Shown here: piece by piece, positions 18,716 to 26,612 of the stretch
Position numbering within the stretch: the stretch's first letter is position 1
How the letters are laid out: each line of letters opens with the position of its first letter
Assembly: GCF_019084045.1 (NCBI RefSeq)
Contig: NZ_JAHRED010000004.1
Location: 1 to 64,000, forward strand
Length of the DNA stretch: 64,000 nt
From: Paeniglutamicibacter quisquiliarum
GTDB lineage: Bacteria; Actinomycetota; Actinomycetes; Actinomycetales; Micrococcaceae
Direction: 5' to 3'
Notes under the pieces: model-generated
Told to the model about the DNA's origin: nothing
Database searches by the model: none
Seen by the model: the letters and a program-made list of their open reading frames with translations, nothing else
Program-made: the position numbers and the translations under genes

Positions 18716-19161
18716 GCGGGGGTGTGCTCCTTGCGGCTTGTCAGTGGTTACCTACTAGGGCAAAACCACCACGGCCGGCGGCGACATTCCCCGCCGTCCC
18801 GTGAGCCGCATCACGGGAGATGGCCCGGAAAGCCCGCAAGGGGGCCTTTCGTGCTTAAACATCAGCACGCCCGACGACGCCGATGGTGGCTACTCTTGGG
18901 GTAGTAGCGACCGCGGAATCTTGATTATCAAATGCTCCTTGGGGGAAAGCATTTGACGCGATTCCTGATGCTGACCAACTTGGGGGCTTGGTCTGCGGGG
19001 CTGGCGTCGTCCGGCGTGCTGGAAATGAGTCCCTGAAACGCCACTCGCAAAACGCTCCGAGAACTCATCAATCGGCTATGCAGCCGATGTAGTACCTACT
19101 GTATCCATGAGAGCAGTCGCTCCACATTAGACCTTTGACCATACTTGGTGAGGTAGCCTCA
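18716..19161. other. Intergenic region with a 9-bp stem-loop
   Basis: About 445 bases without a supported gene. It includes the upstream region of the RutE-like gene and a hairpin at 18928-18956 (TCAAATGCT pairing with AGCATTTGA around an 11-base G-rich loop). The sequence just beyond the kinase stop is AT-richer than the window average. No terminator with a T-run is evident after the kinase gene. Confidence 0.5.
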
Positions 19162-20439
19162 CTAATGATCGGAAGGTTCGGATACTTCCTCGGGAGACTT
19201 CTGGCCCCCGTCGATGATGGCGGCCGGCAGCTCGGCGCGAACCACCCAGTCGCCGCGGACGCGCTTGGCAGAGAGGGTCCCCCCGAACGCCGCCATGCGG
19301 TCTGACATGCCCACGATTCCGGAGCTGTGCCCACCACTGTCAAACCCCTGGTCCACAACGTGTCGGGGCAACTTGTTGGCGACTTCCAGCCACACCCTGT
19401 CACCGACGACGAGGGCCTCAATGCGGCACGACGCATCCCGTTCGGCGTGCTTGACGATGTTCGTCGTGGATTCCTGCAGGACCCGGTAAAGTGCGGCCTG
19501 GGCAGACTGGGGCAAGCCGGCAAGCTTCGGGTCGGCCATGGTCTTCGTTGGATGGCCAAGGTCGACCAATCTCTCGGCAAAGATTTCAACGCCAATGAGA
19601 ATTTCCAGGCTACTGGCAGCATTCTCCGCAGGATCGACGAGCGAGCCGTCCACACGGGTCGTCGGACCGTCGGATCGCAGCACATTGAGCATGACGCGCA
19701 GGTCCTGGAGGGCCTCTTTCGACGTGGCGCCGATGACCTTGAGCGCGGCCTGGGCAACCGCCGGGTCCCCGGAAAAGCCGGCAGCCTTGGCCTGCATGGA
19801 AATCACCGTGATGTCATGGGCGACGATATCGTGCAGGTCCCTGGCAATGGCCTTGCGCTCGGCTTCGACGGCTTCCTGCTGCTTGCGGCGCAGCTCCTCA
19901 ATGCGTTTCCTGTCGGCTTCGCGCTGTTCCTGGTACTTCCGCGCGAAAAGGGCTACGAGGTAAGCGGCGGCGACCAAGGGAATGATGATGATCAAGAAGC
20001 CCACGTCGTAGGACCTGACGACGACGATCAGGATTGGCCACAGGCCAGTGATGCATAGATACCGGAACGAGAACTTACGAGTCTCCGTCAGGGTAACTAT
20101 TCCAACCAAGAGAGGAACAATAAGAAGCGCGACCAAATAGGCGCCGGTGAAAGCCGCCAGCGTCATTGCCACGATGGAAACAAAGACCGCATATCGCGTG
20201 CGAACCCACAAAAGTCCGAGCGCAAGAGCGAAAGCCGCATTGACGAAGACTTCGATTGCACGATCATGGAACTTTACGGGATCGGACTCACTGATCAAGC
20301 TGACAATGTCCGTAATTAGCAATAACGCGACAACGCCGCTCGCAACTAGGAGAATCTTCCTCCCCAATGTGGAGGAAGATTGCTCACTAGTAGCGTCGGG
20401 GGCAGAAACGAATCGGTTCACCGATCCATTCTCACCCAT
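19162..20439 (-). CDS. Sensor histidine kinase, NarL/DesK type
   Basis: 425 residues. The N-terminal 165 residues form about six membrane helices with short loops and no large sensor domain. A coiled linker (READRKRIEELRRKQQEAVE) leads to the HisKA_3 dimerisation block ARDLHDIVAHDITVIS with phospho-acceptor H203. The ATPase domain has TTNIVKHAERD (N box) and SSGIVGMSDRM (G box). It should phosphorylate the divergent LuxR-type regulator at 20782. A 66-residue secreted-peptide gene lies 31 bases upstream on the same strand. Base composition is visibly lower in GC than the flanking genes, hinting at transfer. Confidence 0.9.
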   Translation of the reverse strand: MGENGSVNRFVSAPDATSEQSSSTLGRKILLVASGVVALLLITDIVSLISESDPVKFHDRAIEVFVNAAFALALGLLWVRTRYAVFVSIVAMTLAAFTGAYLVALLIVPLLVGIVTLTETRKFSFRYLCITGLWPILIVVVRSYDVGFLIIIIPLVAAAYLVALFARKYQEQREADRKRIEELRRKQQEAVEAERKAIARDLHDIVAHDITVISMQAKAAGFSGDPAVAQAALKVIGATSKEALQDLRVMLNVLRSDGPTTRVDGSLVDPAENAASSLEILIGVEIFAERLVDLGHPTKTMADPKLAGLPQSAQAALYRVLQESTTNIVKHAERDASCRIEALVVGDRVWLEVANKLPRHVVDQGFDSGGHSSGIVGMSDRMAAFGGTLSAKRVRGDWVVRAELPAAIIDGGQKSPEEVSEPSDH

Positions 20440-20444
20440 AGAGA

Positions 20445-20464
20445 GGACTCATTCTTTTGAGTCC
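20445..20464 (-). promoter_or_regulatory. Small inverted repeat between peptide and kinase genes
   Basis: On the minus strand GGACTC and GAGTCC flank the eight bases AAAAGAAT, ending six bases before the kinase start. A 6-bp stem here could reduce kinase translation relative to the peptide. Short repeats like this can also be chance. Confidence 0.3.
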
Positions 20465-20470
20465 CCCTTT

Positions 20471-20671
20471 CTACCTAGGGCATGCTGCACCGAAGTATCG
20501 GCACAGCCAGTCGTTGAACGCATCTGAAGCGCCAGCAGGTGAAGCAACTGGCATTGAGCTGCCCTGGGACAGAGAACCGGGAGCCGTGGCTGCCTGGGCA
20601 GGAATGGCGGCCGGCAGCAACAAGGCAGCGGACATGGTAACAGCGGCGAAAATACGAGTTTTGCGAGTCAT
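20471..20671 (-). CDS. Small secreted peptide with C-terminal Cys pair
   Basis: 66 residues. A basic start (MTRKTR), a hydrophobic core and the AQAA site make a clear signal peptide, leaving a mature peptide of about 38 residues. A Ser/Pro/Gly-rich stretch is followed by DAFNDWLCRYFGAACPR with C57 and C64, which could close an eight-residue disulfide loop. It sits immediately upstream of the kinase gene and is divergent from the regulator gene, the position expected of a signal or accessory peptide. Family unknown; the receptor link is inference. The ribosome site is weak. Confidence 0.65.
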   Translation of the reverse strand: MTRKTRIFAAVTMSAALLLPAAIPAQAATAPGSLSQGSSMPVASPAGASDAFNDWLCRYFGAACPR

Positions 20672-20781
20672 GAGGCCTATTCTTGCATCTATTTCATTAA
20701 GTCAACAGATACTTTTAGTGAAACTTTTGAAGTCGGTCAGCCCCTGCGCCGATTTCGCCAAAGGTCACTAGACTCGAAACC

Positions 20782-21453
20782 GTGACTGATATCCAAGTTC
20801 TCGTGGTTGATAACGAACCCCTCATGCGTCAAGCCCTCAAAATAATTCTTGAAGCCGCCCCGGGGTTCCACTGGCTTGGGGACGCGACAAACGGCATAGA
20901 AGCCGTGGATTTCTGCGCGGGCAACAGCCCTGACGTCATACTCATGGACATGCAGATGCCTCGCATGGACGGGGTTGAAGCGACCGCAATCATCACCACG
21001 AACTACCCGGATATTGGCGTGCTGGCCATAACCGCGTTCTCCTCGGAAGAATATTTGGTCCCGGCCCTACGCGCCGGGGCCGCTGGGTACTTGGTCAAGG
21101 ACGCAGAACCCACGGAAATCCTTGCTGCAATTCGGGCGGTGCACGACGGCAGCGCCGCCATTTCGGCGTCGGTATCGCAGGACCTCATCCGCGCAGTCCG
21201 AAATGGCTACGACATTAAACCGACTAGCGCTAGCCGACAGAGCCCCATGCCCTTGTCCGAACGAGAATTGGAAGTCCTGCAACTGCTCGCTCGAGGTTAT
21301 AACAATCCGGAAATTGCTGCCGAGTTGCATGTCTCCGAGGCCACCGTCAAGGCCCATCTGAGCCGTGTGATGGCAAAATTTGGCGTCCGGGACAGGGTTC
21401 AGGCCCTAATCCGAGCAGCACAGTACGGCCTTGTCGAACTACATATGGATTGA
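20782..21453 (+). CDS. LuxR/NarL-family response regulator
   Basis: 223 residues. The receiver begins VLVVDNEPLMRQAL, has phospho-acceptor D56 in ILMDMQMPRMDG, the switch threonine in LAITAFSS and the lysine in GYLVKDAEP. The usual second acidic residue of the metal pocket is Asn (D10-N11-E12), a tolerated variant. The C-terminal HTH reads LSERELEVLQLLARGYNNPE followed by VSEATVKAHLSRVMAKFG. It is divergent from the peptide-kinase pair, with 110 bases between. The start is GTG with no ribosome site in front, so the mRNA may be leaderless. Confidence 0.92.
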   Translation: MTDIQVLVVDNEPLMRQALKIILEAAPGFHWLGDATNGIEAVDFCAGNSPDVILMDMQMPRMDGVEATAIITTNYPDIGVLAITAFSSEEYLVPALRAGAAGYLVKDAEPTEILAAIRAVHDGSAAISASVSQDLIRAVRNGYDIKPTSASRQSPMPLSERELEVLQLLARGYNNPEIAAELHVSEATVKAHLSRVMAKFGVRDRVQALIRAAQYGLVELHMD

Positions 21454-21668
21454 CCGCCGGGCCACCCCCTTCCAATCGACCCGATTGGGTCCTCGCAGCC
21501 GGCACGTGGACCTTGGTCGACGACCTCCCTTGAACGACACTGTCTTTCCCCGCCGAACGTTGGCTTGACGTCTGGACCGAACAGTGGAGGCCTGTACCGC
21601 GAATGGCGAAAACTTGTATGTTTTAGTAAATGGTGTCGCTTTCACGGATCGGCAATCATTTGCAAACT

Positions 21669-21691
21669 AGGTGGGAATACCCACCTTTTTT
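21669..21691 (+). terminator. Intrinsic terminator 35 bases before the BCCT gene
   Basis: AGGTGGG-AATA-CCCACCT is followed directly by five further T residues. It is 215 bases after the response-regulator stop and ends 35 bases before the BCCT start. It can end the regulator transcript or act as an attenuator in the BCCT leader. A second small hairpin (GCCTAT-CGA-ATAGGC, 21705-21719) follows, close to the start codon. Confidence 0.8.
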
Positions 21692-21726
21692 GCTAATCGC
21701 CCCCGCCTATCGAATAGGCTCGGAAA

Positions 21727-23508
21727 ATGACAACTGAACTGACGAAGGCGAGCGCAACCCCCAGGGTTCACCGATGGGTCTTTTGGCCCGCGGCCATCAT
21801 CATCATTGTTTTTGCCACCTTCGCGATGACCATGCCAAGCCTTGCCGAGGCAGTCTTCGCTTCCGTCCAGTCCAAGATCATTGGCTACTTCAATTGGTAC
21901 TACGTCCTGATCGCCACAGGTTTTGTGGTGTTTAGCCTCTGGCTCGGGTTTGGGAAGTTTGGCGAAATCAAGCTCGGCAAGGACGACGACGAGCCGGAGT
22001 TTTCCCTCGGTTCATGGTTCTCGCTGCTCTTTGCCGCCGGCATGGGCATCGGGCTGGTTTTCTACGGCGTCTCCGAGCCGCTGAGCCACTTCGCCTCCCC
22101 CAAGCCCGGCGCTTCGGGTTCTCCTGCAGAGCTCGCCCAACAGGCCCAGGCCCAAACATTCCTGCACTGGGGCGTCCATGCCTGGTCGATCTACGTGGTC
22201 ATCGGTTTGGCACTGGCCTACGCGATTCATCGACGTGGCCGACCCATTTCGATCCGGTGGACCCTTGAGCCACTGCTGGGCCGCAAGGTCCATGGCGGAC
22301 TCGGAAACCTCATTGACGTCGTCGCCCTGGTTGGAACGATCTTCGGCGTGGCAACCTCCTTGGGGTTGGGCGTCCTGCAGATCAGCGCGGGCCTGCAAAG
22401 CGCCGGATTGATCCAGGCCTCACAGTTCATCGACCTCGTCATCATCGCAGTGGTCACTGCATTGGTGCTCTTCTCCGTGCTTTCGGGAGTCGGAAAGGGC
22501 ATGAAGTGGCTCTCGAACACCAACCTGATCCTGGCCGGTGTGATGGTGGTCTTCCTGCTGATAGTAGGACCGACGCAGTTCCTGCTGAGAAACTTCGTGC
22601 AGTCGGTCGGCAACTACCTGCAGAACTTCCTCGCGATGTCCTTCAACGTCAGCGCCTTCACCGGCACCGAGGGTGAGATCTGGCAAGGCACGTGGACCAC
22701 GTTCTACTGGGGCTGGTGGATTTCCTGGGCCCCGTTCGTGGGAATCTTCATTGCCCGGATTTCGCGGGGGCGCACGGTACGCCAGTTTGTTGCCGGCGTC
22801 ATTCTGGTCCCCACAGTTGTCACGATGATCTGGTTCTCCGTCCTGGGCGGGATCGCCCTGCATGGCCAGCTGGAGGGCACGGGGAATCTTATCGCCCCGG
22901 ACCGTTCAATTGACACCGAGGGCGCACTATTCGCCATGCTCGATCAATTGCCCGCCGGCTCCGTGCTGACGGTGGGTGCGATCATCATGATCGTCATCTT
23001 CTTCGTCACCTCTGCCGACTCGGGTGCTCTGGTCATGGGGATGATTGCCACCGGCGGGGACGTGGAGCCGAAGAACTGGATCCGCATCTTCTTCACGCTG
23101 GCGACTTCCCTCTTGGCAGCTTCCCTGTTGCTCTCCGGTGGCCTTGAGGCACTCAAGACGGCAGCGATCATTATTGCCTTGCCCTTCAGCCTCGTGCTGA
23201 TCCTAATCTGTTGGGCGACGTATCGGGCGTTCTCTCGTGAAGTGAAAGTCTACGAAAAGGCTCGACGAATGGCGTTCGTCGACCACATCGGCGATTTCTA
23301 CGGCCTGGAAGTCGAAGCCCCGAACCAGGATTCACAGCTGATCAATCTGCGGAACTTCACTGCGCGGCTGCGGCGGGCCGTTCCGACAGCACACCGAGCC
23401 GATCCCCGGGTTTCTGCAGGCCGGGTACGCACGGAAGCGGCCCCTGACGCTGGTGGGCCAGGAATCGATGGCAGCCAACCAGAGCAGCCGCCGAGCGGCA
23501 CCAGCTAG
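21727..23508 (+). CDS. BCCT-family betaine/choline/carnitine transporter
   Basis: 593 residues with about twelve membrane helices. Conserved points include SLLFAAGMGIGLVFYGVSEP (helix 3 glycine stretch) and the family signature WTTFYWGWWISWAPFVG in helix 8, carrying the aromatic box that binds quaternary ammonium groups. Transport is expected to be Na+- or H+-driven uptake of glycine betaine or related compounds. The cytosolic C-terminus is long and Arg-rich, as in osmosensing BetP-like carriers. Expression may be attenuated by the upstream terminator. Substrate is not settled. Confidence 0.92.
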   Translation: MTTELTKASATPRVHRWVFWPAAIIIIVFATFAMTMPSLAEAVFASVQSKIIGYFNWYYVLIATGFVVFSLWLGFGKFGEIKLGKDDDEPEFSLGSWFSLLFAAGMGIGLVFYGVSEPLSHFASPKPGASGSPAELAQQAQAQTFLHWGVHAWSIYVVIGLALAYAIHRRGRPISIRWTLEPLLGRKVHGGLGNLIDVVALVGTIFGVATSLGLGVLQISAGLQSAGLIQASQFIDLVIIAVVTALVLFSVLSGVGKGMKWLSNTNLILAGVMVVFLLIVGPTQFLLRNFVQSVGNYLQNFLAMSFNVSAFTGTEGEIWQGTWTTFYWGWWISWAPFVGIFIARISRGRTVRQFVAGVILVPTVVTMIWFSVLGGIALHGQLEGTGNLIAPDRSIDTEGALFAMLDQLPAGSVLTVGAIIMIVIFFVTSADSGALVMGMIATGGDVEPKNWIRIFFTLATSLLAASLLLSGGLEALKTAAIIIALPFSLVLILICWATYRAFSREVKVYEKARRMAFVDHIGDFYGLEVEAPNQDSQLINLRNFTARLRRAVPTAHRADPRVSAGRVRTEAAPDAGGPGIDGSQPEQPPSGTS

Positions 23509-23531
23509 CCGTCTCGGCCTTTGCAAATTCG

Positions 23532-23571
23532 AGGTGTTGGGTTCCCATCCATGGATGGGAACCCAACACCT
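23532..23571. terminator. Perfect 40-bp palindrome between convergent transporter genes
   Basis: Positions 23532-23551 and 23552-23571 are exact reverse complements with no spacer. As RNA it gives a long hairpin with a minimal loop. It lies 24 bases after the BCCT stop and 200 bases beyond the APC stop on the other strand. No T-run follows. The rest of 23509-23770 shows no gene. Confidence 0.65.
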
Positions 23572-23770
23572 AGAATGCGTTTCAAGTCATGCAGCGGGCG
23601 GCTGCGGGTATCTACTGCCCTTGCTGATAGGCAACACCCGACAGCTCATTGCAGATGTCTTTGAACCTTGCCTATGCATCCCTTGCCGTCTGCCCTTCAC
23701 AGTCTCCCCTGCCGTGCAGGCACATGCCACAGGTCCCCCGGCCTTGCGCCCTCTGGGCAAAGATCGGCCG

Positions 23771-25030
23771 TCAGGAACCGACGCGCAGCCGAACGGCGCG
23801 ATAGCCGAGGCCCACCGCAAACATGACCAGTCCCCCGATGACCGCGCTGGGCGGAAGCGTGGCAACGAGCACGACGCAGCCAATGGCCCCGGCTATGCCC
23901 AACCAGACAGGGCTCAGACGCTCGTCCCGCGGCTGCTTGACCGCCGCGATGTTGGCGATCAGGTAGTAGACCAGCACGCCGAACGAGGAGAATCCGATGG
24001 CAGTTCGCAGGTCGAAGAACATGATCAGCAAAACCACCGCGACACCGACGGCCAACTCGGCGCGGTGCGGCGTGGCGAACCTCGGGTGGATGGCAGCCAA
24101 GGGATGGGGCAGGTCGTGCTCCCGTGCCATGGCCATTGCAGTGCGTCCGATTCCCGCGATCAACGCAAGCAACGCCCCGAGGGATGCCAACGCCGCGGCG
24201 ATCTGGACCAGCGGCAGGGCCCAGGAATCCCCCAGTGCGGTCGCCAGCGGCTTGGCGCTCTGCGCAACGCCGCCGGCGCCCAGGACAGTGAGGAGCACCA
24301 GGGCGACCGCCGTGTAGAGCACCACGACTATGCCCAGTCCGATCGCAATGGCACGGGGAATACTCTTTGTCGGGTTCCGCACTTCCTCGCCCAGGGTCGC
24401 GATGCGTGCATATCCGGCGAAGGCGAAGAACAGCAGCCCTGCTCCCTGCAGGACGCCGAGGAGGCCCATGCTGTCCCCTGCCGCATAGGCCGGTGGCACA
24501 TGGGTGCCGGCCAGGATCACCACCAAGACCACGGCCAGGAGCGCCAACACCGCGGTGACAATGACTCTTGCAGCGGCCGCGGTGCGTGTAACTCCCAGAT
24601 AGTTGACTCCGACAAGCACCGCCACCGCCAGCGCGGCAACGGGCTTCACCCAGGGTTCGGGAACCGTGTATGTTGCGAAGGTCAATGCCATGGCCGCTGC
24701 CGAAGCCGTCTTGCCGACCACGAAACCCCAACCCGCGATGAAACCCGGCCACGGGCCGAGCACTTCGCGTCCGTAGGCATAGGTGCCGCCCGAGGTTGGG
24801 TAGCGTGCCGCGAGTTGGGCGCTGGACCGTGCGTTGGCGTATGCCAACGCAGCGGCCAAGAACAGGGACACCAGAAGGGCTGAACCGGCGGCGGAGGCCG
24901 CGGGGGTGAACGCGGAAAAGATCCCGGCTCCGATCATGGCACCCAGCCCGATCATGACGGCGTCTTTGGTGCCTAACCGACGTTGAAGGCTTGGACTCAC
25001 TTCTTCTCCACTCAGGCTTCGCATTCTCAA
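23771..25030 (-). CDS. APC-superfamily amino acid permease
   Basis: 419 residues with about twelve helices. MIGLGAMIGAGIFSAFTPAA is the helix-1 substrate/backbone-binding signature of the APC family, and ARYPTSGGTYAYGREVLGPW the conserved helix-3 entry loop. GYARIATLGEEVRNPTKSIP is the typical helix 6-loop element. Substrate is unknown. The start is TTG 25030, with GGAG six bases upstream; ATG 25024 is an alternative. It is convergent with the BCCT gene and divergent from the exonuclease gene. Confidence 0.88.
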   Translation of the reverse strand: MRMRSLSGEEVSPSLQRRLGTKDAVMIGLGAMIGAGIFSAFTPAASAAGSALLVSLFLAAALAYANARSSAQLAARYPTSGGTYAYGREVLGPWPGFIAGWGFVVGKTASAAAMALTFATYTVPEPWVKPVAALAVAVLVGVNYLGVTRTAAAARVIVTAVLALLAVVLVVILAGTHVPPAYAAGDSMGLLGVLQGAGLLFFAFAGYARIATLGEEVRNPTKSIPRAIAIGLGIVVVLYTAVALVLLTVLGAGGVAQSAKPLATALGDSWALPLVQIAAALASLGALLALIAGIGRTAMAMAREHDLPHPLAAIHPRFATPHRAELAVGVAVVLLIMFFDLRTAIGFSSFGVLVYYLIANIAAVKQPRDERLSPVWLGIAGAIGCVVLVATLPPSAVIGGLVMFAVGLGYRAVRLRVGS

Positions 25031-25242
25031 CTCTTACTCCATCGAGATTAACGTTGGGCGACGCCCCAACAACATCGGACGCGCCCATGCACGCGCTCCC
25101 GCCCCCGGAAACCTGCACGAACCCGGCGATTTCGGCGGCAAGGGTGGCTGTCCACAACACGTCGTTCTCCTGTACATGATCCAAGGGTGGTTCGCATAGT
25201 CTCAGAAGGGATCGTTGGATATGGCAAGATTCGGGGAATCGC

Positions 25243-26490
25243 ATGGCGTTGGGACATTTCGCAGTAATTGACACGGAAACCACGGGACTTTTCCCGGGAA
25301 ACCACGACCGCATTGCAGAGATTGCGGTGATTACGATGGACAGGTCCGGCACGATCCTGGATCGATGGGAGACATTGATCAACCCGGAGCGTGATCTGGG
25401 CAAGCAATCTATCCATGGGATTCGCGCCAAGGACATCCTTGGTGCGCCGCGCTTCGGCGACATTGCGCAGGAACTTGATTGGCGTCTTTCCGGAACCCTC
25501 GTTGTCGCCCACAACCTTCGCTTTGACGCGCGATTCCTCGGCGCCGAGTTCCATCGCGCGGGGCTTGCACTTCCTGGGTTCTTTCTACCCCGCGGACTGT
25601 GCACGATGCAGATGGCGCACGAGTATTTGCCCGGCGCCGGGCGTTCCCTGCAGGATTGCTGTGATTCATTCGGTATCGAGCTGCATCACGCCCACAGCGC
25701 CGGGGACGACGCCGAAGCCGCGGCGGTGCTTCTTTCCCGATACATGGAGCTGGACCCCGATCTTGGCGACTGGGACTTCCTGCTGTCGGAGGCCGCGACA
25801 ACAGCTTGGCGGCCGTCTCCTCCGTCCGGACTTCTGGCACCGGCGCTTCGCTCATCCGCGGATTCCAGGGAGACGCACTTTGTTGAGCGTATTGTGGTTC
25901 GCCTGCCGGAAGTCTCCGGGCCCGTCGAGCATCAGGACTACTTGGCGCTGCTTGACCGGGCGCTGCTTGACCGATACCTTTCCGCCCACGAACAGTCAGC
26001 GCTGGTTGCCCTGGCCGATGAACTGGGAATCAGCCAGGCCACCGTCCGGGAATTGCACGCGCGCTATTTCGCTTCGGTGTCGGAAGTTGCATGGTCCGAT
26101 GGCGTTCTCACCGATGAGGAACTCAATGACCTGACAACCATCGCGGAGGTGCTCTGCATTCCTGGCGAACAGCTCGAGGCCGTCTCCCAAAGGAGACAGG
26201 AAACGACACCGCATGTTCCTGGATCGGAGGCCGCCTCCACGGCGTTCCTGGAACCCGGCGACCTAATCGTGCTGACCGGAGACATGAGCCGGCCGCGTGA
26301 CGCCATCGAAGCCGAGCTGGAATCAGCCGGGTTCAGGCCGCACGGAGCCGTAACAAAGAAGGTCAAACTTCTGGTGGCGGCCGATCCGGACAGCCTCTCG
26401 GGCAAGGCACGAAAGGCACGCTCCTACGGCATACCGGTCGTCGGCGAGGATTACCTCTGGGGCCGCCTGCTCCACATACCGGACAACTGA
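25243..26490 (+). CDS. DnaQ-like 3'-5' exonuclease with C-terminal BRCT domain
   Basis: 415 residues. The exonuclease (1-170) has FAVIDTETTG (ExoI), VVAHNLRFDARFL (ExoII) and HAHSAGDDAEAA (ExoIII), the DEDDh set of metal ligands with the catalytic His. The middle (about 230-320) includes VAWSDGVLTDEELNDLTTIA, which resembles a TerB-type acidic helical motif. The C-terminus (about 345-415) is a BRCT fold with GDLIVLTGDMSRPRD and GIPVVGEDYLWG. This is not the replicative epsilon subunit and more likely acts in repair. GGGGAA precedes the ATG. Confidence 0.88.
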   Translation: MALGHFAVIDTETTGLFPGNHDRIAEIAVITMDRSGTILDRWETLINPERDLGKQSIHGIRAKDILGAPRFGDIAQELDWRLSGTLVVAHNLRFDARFLGAEFHRAGLALPGFFLPRGLCTMQMAHEYLPGAGRSLQDCCDSFGIELHHAHSAGDDAEAAAVLLSRYMELDPDLGDWDFLLSEAATTAWRPSPPSGLLAPALRSSADSRETHFVERIVVRLPEVSGPVEHQDYLALLDRALLDRYLSAHEQSALVALADELGISQATVRELHARYFASVSEVAWSDGVLTDEELNDLTTIAEVLCIPGEQLEAVSQRRQETTPHVPGSEAASTAFLEPGDLIVLTGDMSRPRDAIEAELESAGFRPHGAVTKKVKLLVAADPDSLSGKARKARSYGIPVVGEDYLWGRLLHIPDN

Positions 26491-26612
26491 CAGCGCTTCA
26501 GAAATATTCGCCAACTGTACTCTCGATCTGGGCTCGCTAGTATGCTCAAGTCATCAGCGGCGATGCCTTGGTTGCAGGCACCGCCAAGAGGCTCAAACTG
26601 TGCGGAAAAAAG

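Noticed and set aside
18680-18904. A 74-residue plus-strand frame after the RutE-like gene start
   Set aside because: It is His/Arg/Gly-rich without a ribosome site and overlaps the promoter region of the RutE-like gene.
21439-21645. A 68-residue minus-strand frame upstream of the BCCT gene
   Set aside because: It has no ribosome site, is composed mainly of basic residues and overlaps the likely leader and promoter region.
25031-25604. Extension of an APC-permease-region frame (23697-25604)
   Set aside because: It is out of frame with the permease and antisense to the exonuclease gene.
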